Counted from the first letter of the stretch, positions 1 through 8,735 are shown. The stretch: 21,402 nt of DNA from Litorimonas sp964490745 (GCA_964490745.1 CAZBDT010000028.1:1-21402), one strand, 5' to 3'. A program made the numbers and translations. Notes: generated by a model from the sequence alone, not told the origin.

Positions 1-30
1 ACCCCGGTTCGATTCCGGGTGGTACCTCCA
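1..30 (+). tRNA. 3' end of a tRNA gene, probably tRNA-Cys (truncated by window edge)
   Basis: The first 30 bases read as a T-arm (stem CCCGG, loop TTCGATT, stem CCGGG), the 3' half of an acceptor stem (TGGTACC), discriminator T and an encoded CCA. A T discriminator is found mainly in bacterial tRNA-Cys and tRNA-Gly. The CCCGG T-stem and the implied 5' start GG fit Cys better than Gly. The anticodon lies outside the window, so the identity is inferred. A run of seven T follows directly. Confidence 0.8.
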
Positions 31-215
31 TTTTTTTAGCGTAAAACATATAAAGAAATTCTAGGATTTGATGAAATTATTCCTAATTTCAGATCTGACT
101 AAATCGGTTTATTTTTCCTATCAACACGAAACGCTATCCATCAAGGCTTAACATCATTATGAGGCTTCGGACTGTAATTTTTGTGCTCGTCTCAGCCATT
201 CATCATGACATTCTT

Positions 216-241
216 GGAACTAAATGACGGTCAAGCTCGTT
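216..241 (+). promoter_or_regulatory. EcfG (general stress sigma) promoter of the DUF883 operon
   Basis: GGAAC at 216-220 and CGTT at 238-241 are separated by 17 bases, an exact match to the alphaproteobacterial EcfG consensus. It lies about 50 bases upstream of the start codon at 292. Genes of this type (DUF883/YqjD) are common members of general stress regulons, and the cognate sigma factor is encoded at 8092-8706. Confidence 0.85.
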
Positions 242-291
242 GGTCTTCTATATCGCGCTGACACGAGCGCACACAATAAAGGAGAAGAGAC

Positions 292-585
292 ATGGCTACG
301 AAGAAAAATGTTGTAAAAATTAAAGAAGACATACCCGCGCAAATTGAAACGTTGAGAGCAGACATTGCGCTTTTGGCAGAGACCGTCCGGGACACGACAA
401 AAGCGAAAGCTACGGATAAGGTGTCGCTCGTCAAAGACGTCACTGCCGAGAAAGTCGACGAAGCGAAACTAAAATATAGCGAGCTGTCATCTAGAGCTGA
501 AAACTCCATTAAAGAGAACCCACTGACATCTGTCGCGATCGCCGTTGGTGCGGGCTTAGTTTTGGGCGCACTCACACGTAGATAG
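292..585 (+). CDS. DUF883/YqjD-ElaB-like membrane-anchored stress protein
   Basis: This 97-residue protein has the plan of the YqjD/ElaB/DUF883 family. A charged, heptad-like helical region (about residues 10-75) is followed by a glycine-rich hydrophobic C-terminal anchor (about 78-94) beginning after ENPLTSVAIAVGAG and ending in TRR. Family members in enterobacteria sit in the inner membrane and have been linked to ribosome binding in stationary phase; whether that holds here is unknown. The ATG at 292 has a strong ribosome binding site (AAAGGAG) eight bases upstream. It is the first gene after an exact EcfG promoter (216-241), so it is probably a general stress gene, and it leads an operon with the YqjE-like gene (8-base gap) and the DUF2945 gene. 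Confidence 0.85.
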   Translation: MATKKNVVKIKEDIPAQIETLRADIALLAETVRDTTKAKATDKVSLVKDVTAEKVDEAKLKYSELSSRAENSIKENPLTSVAIAVGAGLVLGALTRR

Positions 586-593
586 CGTCAACA

Positions 594-1031
594 GTGCTTA
601 AATTTCTCACATTTATCGTACCTTTCATATTGAAAAGTGCGACAAAGAACCCGGCCAAATCTTTGGCCGGGCACTCTGCGTTTTACGGGCTGGTTTTCTT
701 TGGCGCCCTATTTTTACTCTTCGCCATATTCACTTGGATAATGAAAACCTACAGCCTTGAAATGGCGTTTTTGGCAATTGGAATTATTTTGATTTCTGGG
801 GCCTTACTTATTAAATTTGAGAGTTGGCGAACCCGTCCAAAGCCGAAAACAGGGTCGAAACAGCTACCGCAAAATATCGAAAATGACCTCTTAGCCGCAC
901 ATATACCTGATAACCTGAAAGAAGACCCGGTTCTGAAGAAAATTTTAGTTGAGATCAGTGAAAAACCCCTCGCCGCAACGGCAACGGCGTTGACTGTCGG
1001 CATGCTGCTTTCGCGCGAATATTTTGACTAG
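594..1031 (+). CDS. Small two-TM membrane protein, YqjE/holin-superfamily-like
   Basis: The 145-residue protein begins with GTG at 594, eight bases after the preceding stop. Two hydrophobic segments are visible (about residues 31-50 and 56-74), then a basic, proline-rich linker (RTRPKPKTG) and a soluble helical tail. The tail ends with a weakly hydrophobic stretch (AATATALTVGMLLS) resembling the C-terminal anchor of the DUF883 protein next door. In many proteobacteria a two-TM YqjE-type protein follows YqjD, which supports the naming, although the sequence itself is not distinctive. Co-transcription from the EcfG promoter at 216-241 is likely. No enzymatic motif is seen. Confidence 0.7.
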   Translation: MLKFLTFIVPFILKSATKNPAKSLAGHSAFYGLVFFGALFLLFAIFTWIMKTYSLEMAFLAIGIILISGALLIKFESWRTRPKPKTGSKQLPQNIENDLLAAHIPDNLKEDPVLKKILVEISEKPLAATATALTVGMLLSREYFD

Positions 1032-1086
1032 TGGCCTTCATAAAACCGGGGGTCCGATATCGTTTGAGGAACATGAGAGCTTAAAA

Positions 1087-1308
1087 ATGAGTACAAAAAA
1101 ATATGAAAACAACACGCTTGTATCCTGGGACTGGGGACAAGGCTCCGCCCAAGGGCGTATTGAAAAAAGCTACACCCAAAAAATAACACGCACCATTAAG
1201 GGCACGGAAGTTACGCGCGATGCAGACGCTGACAATCCTGCTTATCTCATCAAACAAGACGATGGTGACGAAGTTTTAAAATCGCACAGCGAACTCTCTA
1301 AAAAATAA
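1087..1308 (+). CDS. DUF2945 / HVA1-type small Tudor-like domain protein
   Basis: The 73-residue product matches the pattern of the DUF2945 (HVA1, hypervirulence-associated TUDOR domain) family: a hydrophobic-VSWDWG strand near the N terminus, a glycine turn (SAQGRIEKSYT), then the characteristic D-A-D-N-P-A-Y-L-I-K segment and a C-terminal HSELSKK. The reading frame stays open upstream to a TTG at 1024, but that start would overlap the preceding gene. The ATG at 1087, with a GAG-rich stretch upstream, begins exactly where family similarity begins, so it is preferred. It is third in the operon behind the EcfG promoter. The biochemical function of the family is not established. Confidence 0.8.
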   Translation: MSTKKYENNTLVSWDWGQGSAQGRIEKSYTQKITRTIKGTEVTRDADADNPAYLIKQDDGDEVLKSHSELSKK

Positions 1309-1377
1309 TGATATGAGACGAGATTTTCCAGTCGGGGCTTATACGCAAGTAGCGATAGAGACCAATAAGGCGACCTC

Positions 1378-2763
1378 GTGAATGCGCGCTTAATTAAGCT
1401 TTGGCAAGATCTCCAGAGTAGCTATTACTTCATCCCCGCGCTCATGGGACTAGGCGCTTTAATTTTGGCTGTCATCACAAGTCAAATCGACCGAAATCTA
1501 GGCACTGATCACAAACAATACTTAGGATGGTTTTCCTCCAACAGTCCTGAGGGCGCACGCGCAATTTTATCAACGATAGCCGGCTCAATGATCACTGTTG
1601 CCGGCGTTACCTTTTCCATGACAATGGTGGCTGTCACGAGCGCTTCGGCACAATTTGGCCCGCGGTTAATTGGGAATTTCATGCGAGACAAAGCGAACCA
1701 ATTCACCCTTGGTACTTTCACATCCACCTTCGTATATTGCCTGCTTATCATGCGCGTGACGCGAACAGGCGACCCTTCAATTGTCGACAATCAAGTGTCA
1801 GCAATCATACCGAACGTATCACTCCTTGTCGCTCTTGGCATGACGCTGATTAGCGTTGGTGTACTTATCTACTTTGTCCATCACATTCCTGAGACGTTAA
1901 ATGTTGGAAAAATCACAGCCCGTCTAGGCCGGGAGTTGCGCAAGACAATCGAAAAACTCTCTGATGACGATGATATAAATATCCAAAGCAATGTCGATTT
2001 AAGCCGACTTTCGCAAAAAGACGCGCTTGCAATCAAATCTGATGACGAAGGGTATTTGCAGACTTTCAATACAGAGGCTTTGCTCAAGCTCGCAAAAGAA
2101 AACGGTCTCATTATCCGCATACAATTCCGGCCTGGAGATTTTTGCATCAAAGGAAATGTAATTGCGCATGTCTGGGGCTGTCACGATGAAAATTCAGAAA
2201 AAATTGAACAGAAAATCAAAACCGCATTCGCGTTGGGCGGAGAACGCACTGTGCATCAAAATGTATTGTTTCTCGCCGATGAACTTGTCGAAATCCTAGC
2301 CCGAGCCCTGTCTCCAGGTGTCAATGATCCGTTCACCGCAATCAATTGCATGAACTGGTTCCACAGCGTTCTCAATCATCTTTCGCACGCACCCTCTCCT
2401 TCTCCCTATAAAGTAGATGATGAAGGCGAAATTCGATTGATTATCTTTCCTATATCCTTCGAACGCTTCCTATCTGTAATCTGCGATCAATCCCGCCCTT
2501 ATATTTCGACCGATAGGAATGCCACATTCCATATGATCTCGGTTCTTACCGAACTCGCCGCTAGCTGCGAGGATATGAAGCGCAAGCAAGACATCATTGG
2601 GAAGCTGACTGATCTTTATCAAGCCGCACAGCAACATTTAACGACAAAACCTGACTGTGAGGACCTCAAACAGCGCTACTCAAAAGCTCTTGAGATCATT
2701 GACGACCCTGATCGCTATGAAACTGAATTGGATCAGCGCGGGTGGGTTGGCGGCAGAGCCTAA
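1378..2763 (+). CDS. DUF2254 family integral membrane protein
   Basis: This 461-residue protein has the DUF2254 plan: four predicted membrane segments in the first 170 residues (around 18-35, 60-85, 108-125 and 143-165), then a long soluble region. The linker after the second segment holds the family-typical VTFSMTMVAVTSASAQFGPR stretch, and the soluble part includes the conserved region around ARALSPGVNDPFTAINC. The start is GTG at 1378 with AAGG upstream. It follows the stress operon by 69 bases without an obvious terminator, so it may be read from the same promoter. Its molecular role is unknown; family members are sometimes suspected to be channels or envelope stress proteins. It converges with the phytochrome gene. 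Confidence 0.85.
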   Translation: MNARLIKLWQDLQSSYYFIPALMGLGALILAVITSQIDRNLGTDHKQYLGWFSSNSPEGARAILSTIAGSMITVAGVTFSMTMVAVTSASAQFGPRLIGNFMRDKANQFTLGTFTSTFVYCLLIMRVTRTGDPSIVDNQVSAIIPNVSLLVALGMTLISVGVLIYFVHHIPETLNVGKITARLGRELRKTIEKLSDDDDINIQSNVDLSRLSQKDALAIKSDDEGYLQTFNTEALLKLAKENGLIIRIQFRPGDFCIKGNVIAHVWGCHDENSEKIEQKIKTAFALGGERTVHQNVLFLADELVEILARALSPGVNDPFTAINCMNWFHSVLNHLSHAPSPSPYKVDDEGEIRLIIFPISFERFLSVICDQSRPYISTDRNATFHMISVLTELAASCEDMKRKQDIIGKLTDLYQAAQQHLTTKPDCEDLKQRYSKALEIIDDPDRYETELDQRGWVGGRA

Positions 2764-2869
2764 GCCCTGTTATCTTGATGTATAGATCACACTATAATCG
2801 GATCCATGTTTGGCAAGACGTAACCCGATTTAAAGAAATATTTTTTGAGTTGAAAACGCGAATATCTGC

Positions 2870-5437
2870 CTAAAGTTTCATATTAGCCAAAGCATTTTCT
2901 ACGGACGCCTTATCATAAGGTTTCTGGATGATGGGGGCATCTTTGAAGCGATCAGTTATATCCGTTGAAGTCCCATAGCCCGTTGCAAAGGCAAATGGAA
3001 TTCCCTTCTCCGCTAAAACAGCTGCCACTGGCTCACTTGTTTCAGCCCCCAAATTCACATCAAGCAATGCAAAACGAATAGGTGATTTGGAAATAGCGTC
3101 GATCGCTGAGATCACATCGGAGGCCACAGATACGGATGAAGCGCCTAATTCAGAAACGATATCCTCTGCATCCATAGCAATAATGACATTGTCCTCGACA
3201 ACCAAAACATGCCCGGAAAGCGTCGCTTCAGACTTTTGTTCTATGACATCTGGCTTGATCGTTTGCTCACGGTCCTCAAAACTGGATACGTAAGCAGGCG
3301 GAATGATAAATCTGGCCTCAACCCCAGACATTTTAAACGATATATCGGCTTCACCGTTCAATTCGAATGGAATAGATCGTTCGATGATCGTTGTCCCGAA
3401 GCCCTTTCTTGTTGGCGGTGTCTGAATTGGCGGGCCTCCAACCTCTCGCCACTTAATCTCAAGCGCATTGTCCTCGTGCTTGATCATTTCAATCTCAACA
3501 CTGCCCCGCCTATCTATCAACGCGCCATATTTCATTGAGTTTGTCATGAGTTCATGCATGACAAGAGATAAGGTCGTAAATGCATTCGGTGCAAGCAATG
3601 CATCTGGCCCGGAAATAAAGAGCCTGCTTTTCTTTGCATTTAGATAGGCGGCTGCCTCTGTTTCAATGAGTTCTTGCGCGGAAGCCGGGCTCCAATTTTC
3701 TTTTGTTATTTGATCATGGGCACGCGCAAGCGCTTGAACGCGTCCTCCGACAATCTCTGTGAATTCTTCAACGGAATGTGCATCATCTTTGCTCTGATTT
3801 ATAAGGCCTCTTATTAAGTTTAGGATGTTCCGAACGCGGTGATTAAGCTCCGCAATTAAGAGCTCTTGGCTCTCTTGCGCTTTGGCGCGCTCCTTCAGCG
3901 CAGCATCAGACATGCGTAAAACAACTTCGAGCAATGTGATGCGCAGCGACTCAGCCGCGCGCCTTTCGCCCGGCGTCCAAGGCGAGCTGGTATTTCGGAC
4001 AATCTGTTGCCAAGCCTCAAAACTCTTTCTCGGCGTTAATCGTGTTCCATTTTGGCCGACAGTGACCGGCTTTTCCGGATTGCCAGCCCAGTTGACCATA
4101 TTTGCAATTTCCTGACGGCAAAGCACGATATAGTCCCGCGGTGTGCGAGAAACAGGCAAAACCATAATGCCCGCCGTACGATCTGCAAAACTTTCGGCCT
4201 TAGGATAGGCTGAAATGAGATTATCATGGGCATAGATGCGGCTGACCGCAGTGGTGTTTAGAAATTTGACCATGCCCATAAATTCTTCGCGCGTTGGCGT
4301 TTGTCCGACAGCGGTGAACTCTCCGTCAACCCACCCTATGGCACCATCAAAAGGAATTACTGGCTTAATATTTGTTAATATCGTGTCGAGGCTTTCCCCT
4401 ATAGAGCCGCCTTCCGCGAGCTGGGTCATCAGCTGGTCATGCAATATCCTGGCTTCGGCTTGATCGGCTCTCTCCTCATCTCCTTCGCGTTGATCCAAGA
4501 TAAATGCGAAAAGTTGACCGAAAAGTTCAGCAGCAGAGCGAACGGGGTAGCTAAGAGATTTTGCGCTATTGTGATGGCAGGCAAAAAGCCCCCACAACTC
4601 ACCTCGCTTTAGAATAGAAATGGAGAGCGAAGCCCCAACGCCCATATTAGTAAGATATTCAAGATGTATGGGAGAGACGGCGCGGGTAGAACTCAAAGAT
4701 AAATCTAAAACTTCTCCCTCGGGATTGGCAGCCGGGATAATCTCAACGCCGTGATCCGACACATCAGTAATAATTCTCAAAAGGCTACGTTTATAAAGCG
4801 CTCGCGCTTGCTTTGGAATATCGGACGCAGGATAACGAAGCCCCATAAAGGATTCCGTTTGCCCTGACAGCGACTCCGCGACAACGGTACCATCCCCTGT
4901 ATCGTTAAATTTATAAACCATGACGCGATCAAAACCGATCAAACCGCGAAGTTGCCGTGCCGCAACATTGCAAAGTGCCTCGGATGTTTTGGCAGCGCCA
5001 ATCCGCTCCATCATAGGCCTGATGTAAGAGCTCGCATCAAATTGACTCTTAGGCTGATGATGTTCCATCTCAAGGATAAGCGTGCGACCCGAAAAATGCA
5101 TGGCGACATCAAAAACCGCCTCAGTTTCTAAGAGTTTTATACCGAAAATTCGTTCGACAGAGTCGGTTCCGGACAAAAGTTGTAGGCGCGTCCGAAGGTT
5201 ATGAATGGCGTCGTGGCACAATATATCAGCAACAGGTAAGCCAATCACCTTCGAGGCGTTAACGCCAAGAAATTCAATAAGATTTAGGGATGCGTGATTG
5301 ACAATCCAGTCTGGAGAAATTGCCATAAGAGCACCGTAAGATTGCACTCTTCCCAGCTTGTGTATGGGCTCTCTATCGCAATTCGTAAGGTCAACAGCTT
5401 CGCCAACTAGCTCTCCACTGTCACGCCTATCAATCAC
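2870..5437 (-). CDS. bphP: Bacteriophytochrome: PAS-GAF-PHY, HWE histidine kinase, C-terminal receiver
   Basis: This 855-residue hybrid photoreceptor kinase shows every expected landmark. Cys20 in NCDREPIH is the biliverdin attachment site of bacteriophytochromes. The GAF pocket has Tyr175, PASDIP with Asp206, Arg252, His258 and His288. The PHY tongue has PRKSF (469-473) and a following SPW. The kinase is of HWE type: phospho-acceptor His533 in LNHRVRN, N-box Asn633, and WRE at 663-665. The receiver (about 743-855) has Asp793 and the PFAFATGYG motif of the FAT-GUY receivers, a group that includes general stress regulators. It should be a red/far-red sensor that autophosphorylates and may pass phosphate to its own receiver. 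The GTG start at 5437 directly abuts the bphO stop (TAG-GTG), with AGAGGA upstream, so translation is coupled to the enzyme that makes its chromophore. Confidence 0.95.
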   Translation of the reverse strand: MIDRRDSGELVGEAVDLTNCDREPIHKLGRVQSYGALMAISPDWIVNHASLNLIEFLGVNASKVIGLPVADILCHDAIHNLRTRLQLLSGTDSVERIFGIKLLETEAVFDVAMHFSGRTLILEMEHHQPKSQFDASSYIRPMMERIGAAKTSEALCNVAARQLRGLIGFDRVMVYKFNDTGDGTVVAESLSGQTESFMGLRYPASDIPKQARALYKRSLLRIITDVSDHGVEIIPAANPEGEVLDLSLSSTRAVSPIHLEYLTNMGVGASLSISILKRGELWGLFACHHNSAKSLSYPVRSAAELFGQLFAFILDQREGDEERADQAEARILHDQLMTQLAEGGSIGESLDTILTNIKPVIPFDGAIGWVDGEFTAVGQTPTREEFMGMVKFLNTTAVSRIYAHDNLISAYPKAESFADRTAGIMVLPVSRTPRDYIVLCRQEIANMVNWAGNPEKPVTVGQNGTRLTPRKSFEAWQQIVRNTSSPWTPGERRAAESLRITLLEVVLRMSDAALKERAKAQESQELLIAELNHRVRNILNLIRGLINQSKDDAHSVEEFTEIVGGRVQALARAHDQITKENWSPASAQELIETEAAAYLNAKKSRLFISGPDALLAPNAFTTLSLVMHELMTNSMKYGALIDRRGSVEIEMIKHEDNALEIKWREVGGPPIQTPPTRKGFGTTIIERSIPFELNGEADISFKMSGVEARFIIPPAYVSSFEDREQTIKPDVIEQKSEATLSGHVLVVEDNVIIAMDAEDIVSELGASSVSVASDVISAIDAISKSPIRFALLDVNLGAETSEPVAAVLAEKGIPFAFATGYGTSTDITDRFKDAPIIQKPYDKASVENALANMKL

Positions 5438-5968
5438 CTAACGTCCTCTTATCATACGTTCATTTGCAGACTCGAAGACTGCGAAGCAGTAATTTGCAGA
5501 TCTGACTATCCGCTTAATTTCTTCCTCGGAATAATCATACATCGCTATGTGCGCCAAAAAGTCTCTCCAATCAGAACTATCTTTTGCAAAAGCCATGAAC
5601 TTTCCGGCACGTTTTACAGTTTTATCTGTAGATGAATTCCATACGCTGAACAGGACTTTACTGCCCAGCGAACTTCCTGCGATAACATAGGTTAATCCGA
5701 GAGGATGGGGCGCTTCTATTTCTTTTTTTATTTCAACAACCGGCTCAGTCACTCCCAAAGTAGCCAAATCGTCTGATAGATAAGATATAGCTTTGTCGTT
5801 ATTATGGACCGAAAACGTCGAGTTTAAAGCATAACGGGCGATGTAATGAACCCGGAGGTAATCAGACAGGCCCTGTCTTGACGTCAAATCATGCTTAATA
5901 AGTGCATGATCCAAACGCTGATGCGCTAGCGCGGTCTCTATTTTTAATCGTTTACGTACGACATCCAC
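5438..5968 (-). CDS. bphO: Biliverdin-forming heme oxygenase BphO
   Basis: This 176-residue protein fits the bacterial heme oxygenase family. It would open heme to biliverdin, the bacteriophytochrome chromophore. The N-terminal LKIETALAHQRLDH segment contains the expected proximal heme-ligand histidine (AHxxLD), and HPLGLTYVIAGSSLGSKV corresponds to the distal-helix glycine-rich segment of the family. The only available start is GTG at 5968, because an in-frame stop lies three codons upstream; the ribosome binding site is weak. It is the first gene of the bphO-bphP pair, whose reading frames abut without a gap. No EcfG-type promoter was found upstream. Confidence 0.9.
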   Translation of the reverse strand: MDVVRKRLKIETALAHQRLDHALIKHDLTSRQGLSDYLRVHYIARYALNSTFSVHNNDKAISYLSDDLATLGVTEPVVEIKKEIEAPHPLGLTYVIAGSSLGSKVLFSVWNSSTDKTVKRAGKFMAFAKDSSDWRDFLAHIAMYDYSEEEIKRIVRSANYCFAVFESANERMIRGR

Positions 5969-6070
5969 ACGGTGCTACTATCTGGAGGATATCGTTGTGA
6001 CAAACGGAAATAGGCCTCGGCCCCATTTAGCACAAATTGGCGGCGCAATCGTGACCTAGTTTTATTTACT

Positions 6071-6241
6071 TCAACTTTTTTGGCCTTTAACCAACTTCAT
6101 AACAAGCGAAAGTGCAAAGACTGCTAGAAAGACAAAAAAGATAATTTGCGCAATCCCTGACGCGGCACCTGCTATCCCACTAAATCCGAGATAAGCCGCG
6201 ATCATGGCTATGATAAAAAATGTAATGGCATATCTCAGCAT
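6071..6241 (-). CDS. DUF1328 small membrane protein
   Basis: A 56-residue protein is read from ATG at 6241, preceded by a good ribosome binding site (AGGAG, eight bases upstream). It begins MLRYAITFFIIAMIAAYLGF and continues with SGIAGAASGIAQIIFF, the hallmark of DUF1328/UPF0391 proteins. Two short membrane helices are predicted, joined by the GIAGAASGIA turn, with a basic tail (KLVKGQKS). Family members are frequently stress-induced in alphaproteobacteria, and this copy has an exact EcfG promoter 65 bases upstream of its start. It is probably a monocistronic output gene of the stress response. Its function is unknown. Confidence 0.92.
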   Translation of the reverse strand: MLRYAITFFIIAMIAAYLGFSGIAGAASGIAQIIFFVFLAVFALSLVMKLVKGQKS

Positions 6242-6305
6242 GGTATATCTCCTATTCTAGTTTTCGAAATAAAGAGACGTGGGCCTCCATCTATTATATG
6301 AAACG

Positions 6306-6330
6306 AACGTAGAAGCGAAAGATAAGTTCC
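6306..6330 (-). promoter_or_regulatory. EcfG promoter of the DUF1328 gene
   Basis: On the minus strand GGAAC (6330-6326) and CGTT (6309-6306) are spaced by 16 bases, an exact consensus match. The start codon of the DUF1328 gene is 65 bases downstream at 6241. The promoter lies between the end of the PhyK-like kinase gene and this small gene, so the small gene can be read independently of the nepR-ecfG operon. Confidence 0.85.
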
Positions 6331-6396
6331 CGCTCATGACTCATATGTAAAATCGAGATAGATTTTTTTCGGGACAAATCTTTGCCCTTACATTTT

Positions 6397-8058
6397 CTAC
6401 TTTTGCTCTTTTCTGAGCACAAAATCCAAACTGACCTTGTATCCTGACCTATCATTTCTGACGTCAATAGTGCCACCGAGCTGGCGCGCGAAACCTCTAA
6501 TGAGTTTTGTTCCAGTGCCCACAATATGTTGCGTATTCTCATCAAAGCTAGTGCCATTATCTTGAATGCTCACAGTTACATTCTCGTTTTTTTGGGTCAG
6601 AGTAATTTCGACATCGCCGCCATTATTTACGCCATGCTTGACAGCATTCGTAAGGGCTTCAACGACGAACAATGCAACAGGTGTCGCAGTATCAGCCTCC
6701 ATGGGTTCACAATTAACCTTTATATCGAGCTGGATGTTTTGCTTTTTCATGCCAAGCGCCAGACTTAGCTCATCCACAAGCCGGTTTAAGAACACCTCCA
6801 TATTTACATATCTTAAGTCAGTACTTTCGTAGAGACCTCTATGGACTAAAGCGATTGCGTTTATTCGGCTTCGAGTTTCCGTAATTGCATCTAACTCGTG
6901 GGCGCTTTTTGATTTACGTTCCTGCATATTCAACAGGGATATGATAATCTGAAGATTGTTTTTGACGCGGTGATGGATTTCTCGAAGCAGTGTCTCTTTT
7001 TCATCAAGAGAGTCCCGAATATCGGCCTCTCGTTTTGCGAGAGTGTCCGCTAAACTATCGAAACTATATCCCAGCGTTTTAATTGACATAGGCGGATCAT
7101 TCAGAGTCCCTACCCTAGCGTCGTAATTACCTTTCGCAAAGAGTTTCGTCGCGCGTTGCATTTTTCTAAGATGAATGAGTACAAGCTTGTCTGTTGCCAA
7201 CCAAATCGCGACAAATCCGAATAACCAAGCCAAAATCGGTACAATGATCGATGAAAATGGATTGAGTTGGCTCCAAGAAATTATGTTGCTTTCAGGATTG
7301 CTCATTGCAACGTAAAGATTGTCTGAGCCGGATTGCACAACAAATATATTTCTCAGGCTACCGTCAACATCTTCTATTTTCCCTTCATACTGACCTTGGG
7401 TATTTACGACATCAATCCACTCTAATCTTTTCTCGGGAGTTTGTGTGCGCCCGCCAATTAAGGCTTCTCCATGATGATTGATAATTGCAATATGAGTGTC
7501 TTGATCAAGTAAGGAACGATCAGTAAGCGCTCTCAGCTCCCTGAGCTTAAAACCCGCTAAGACAACCCGATCTAATGATGGGCCTTCAAAAATTCCGTAA
7601 GAGACGACAACGGCTGCTTCATATCGCTCAGTTTCAACTTCCGGAGACCGAGTTTCTTTGACAAAAGGCATTTCTGGCGTCGGCAAGGCTTCGAAAACAT
7701 ACCTCGCCACGGCTATGTCGCCGGTTTTTGAGTTGTTGGCGCGGCAAATAAAACGCCCTTCTGCGTCTGTGATCCCTAAATAGTCGAGTTGAGGAACCGC
7801 CTTGATAACATCATCAAGTTCCTGATCACAATTCTCGGAATTTTCAACCAAACTTCCAATTACAGCTAACATAGCTTTTGCGTTTGTGAGTGTATCGGTG
7901 ATTTCAGTTGCCGCGTGTGTGGCCGTTGTTCGCATTATCGCATATTGCCCCTTGCGATCCTGTTGAAAGTCAAAAACTGATTGGATCACGGCAAAGACTA
8001 GCAATGGCAGAAGCGCCAGAGCGAATATAGCTCCAAATCTTACACGCAGATCATGCAT
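6397..8058 (-). CDS. phyK: PhyK-like membrane sensor histidine kinase (HisKA_2)
   Basis: This 553-residue kinase has an N-terminal membrane helix (about residues 9-28), a roughly 240-residue extracytoplasmic sensor resembling a Cache-type fold, a second helix (about 268-290) and a HAMP-like linker. The HisKA_2 H-box is EIHHRVKNNLQ, with His363 the likely phospho-acceptor. The N-box has Asn471, followed by an ATP-lid DNG at 500-502. Its position directly behind nepR-ecfG (33-base gap) matches the usual place of PhyK, the kinase that activates PhyR in related systems. The sensor contains Cys77 and Cys105, which may or may not matter for sensing. No receiver domain is attached, consistent with signalling to PhyR. 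The ligand or stress sensed cannot be told from sequence. Confidence 0.88.
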   Translation of the reverse strand: MHDLRVRFGAIFALALLPLLVFAVIQSVFDFQQDRKGQYAIMRTTATHAATEITDTLTNAKAMLAVIGSLVENSENCDQELDDVIKAVPQLDYLGITDAEGRFICRANNSKTGDIAVARYVFEALPTPEMPFVKETRSPEVETERYEAAVVVSYGIFEGPSLDRVVLAGFKLRELRALTDRSLLDQDTHIAIINHHGEALIGGRTQTPEKRLEWIDVVNTQGQYEGKIEDVDGSLRNIFVVQSGSDNLYVAMSNPESNIISWSQLNPFSSIIVPILAWLFGFVAIWLATDKLVLIHLRKMQRATKLFAKGNYDARVGTLNDPPMSIKTLGYSFDSLADTLAKREADIRDSLDEKETLLREIHHRVKNNLQIIISLLNMQERKSKSAHELDAITETRSRINAIALVHRGLYESTDLRYVNMEVFLNRLVDELSLALGMKKQNIQLDIKVNCEPMEADTATPVALFVVEALTNAVKHGVNNGGDVEITLTQKNENVTVSIQDNGTSFDENTQHIVGTGTKLIRGFARQLGGTIDVRNDRSGYKVSLDFVLRKEQK

Positions 8059-8091
8059 TGACGTATTTGCCTTTTGCTAAATACGATTGAA

Positions 8092-8706
8092 TTAAGCTTT
8101 AGCCAAAGCTTCAGCTTCTCCTAAAATAGCATCCATAGCGTTTATGGCTCTGACATCGTCAGCATCAGTATTAAAATTTCCAGATGTCATGATCGTCTCC
8201 AGAGCTTTCCTCGCGCGACTAACGCGGCTCTTAATGGTCCCAACGGCACAATCGCAGATTTCAGCAGCTTCCTCATATGAAAGTCCGGACGCACCAACCA
8301 GAATGATTGCTTCTCTTTGGTCGTCCTTGAGCATATCGAGTCCGCGCCGAAGTTCGTTAAGATGAACCGAATGTTCCGCATCATTATTTGCCACAATCGT
8401 CTGCTCGGCCACTTCCGGTTCCAATGACGTCGCTCTCCATGACCGCCGCTTAATAGAATAGAATTGATTTCGCAGGATTGTAAAAGTCCAGGCTTTCAAG
8501 TTCGAGCCCGGGATAAAACGCTCTCTGGCATTCCAAGCTTTTAGAAGCGCATCTTGCGCAACATCATCTGCCAAAGTTGCATTTCCGCATAGCGACCGAG
8601 AGAAAGCTCTTAAATGTGGAATGAGTTCCGTTAGGTCTTTTTTAAAGGCGACCTCATCAAACTCTATTTTCTCATCTGTTTTGTTTTTGTCAGTAACATC
8701 ACTCAT
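8092..8706 (-). CDS. ecfG: General stress sigma factor, EcfG family (ECF sigma)
   Basis: This 204-residue ECF sigma factor has region 2 at about residues 30-95 (including DDVAQDALLKAWNARERF, then the -10 recognition part through AWTFTILRNQFYS) and region 4 at about 115-170. Region 4 carries DDQREAIILVGASGLSYEEA and a helix-turn-helix ending GTIKSRVSRARKAL. Placement immediately after nepR and opposite phyR identifies it as EcfG, which directs RNA polymerase to GGAAC/CGTT promoters. The ATG at 8706 has AGGGA upstream and lies 29 bases after the nepR stop. The nepR promoter is itself of EcfG type, implying positive autoregulation. A short acidic C-terminal tail extends past region 4. Confidence 0.95.
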   Translation of the reverse strand: MSDVTDKNKTDEKIEFDEVAFKKDLTELIPHLRAFSRSLCGNATLADDVAQDALLKAWNARERFIPGSNLKAWTFTILRNQFYSIKRRSWRATSLEPEVAEQTIVANNDAEHSVHLNELRRGLDMLKDDQREAIILVGASGLSYEEAAEICDCAVGTIKSRVSRARKALETIMTSGNFNTDADDVRAINAMDAILGEAEALAKA

Positions 8707-8735
8707 AACATAATTTCCCTAGACCTTGCGCCAGG

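Noticed and set aside
1024..1086. N-terminal extension of the DUF2945 protein from a TTG start
   Set aside because: It overlaps the preceding gene and adds 21 residues outside the conserved domain; ATG 1087 fits better.
6361..6390. AGATTT/AAATCT inverted repeat after the PhyK-like gene as a terminator
   Set aside because: The stem is short and AT-rich, and the following bases do not form a convincing T tract.
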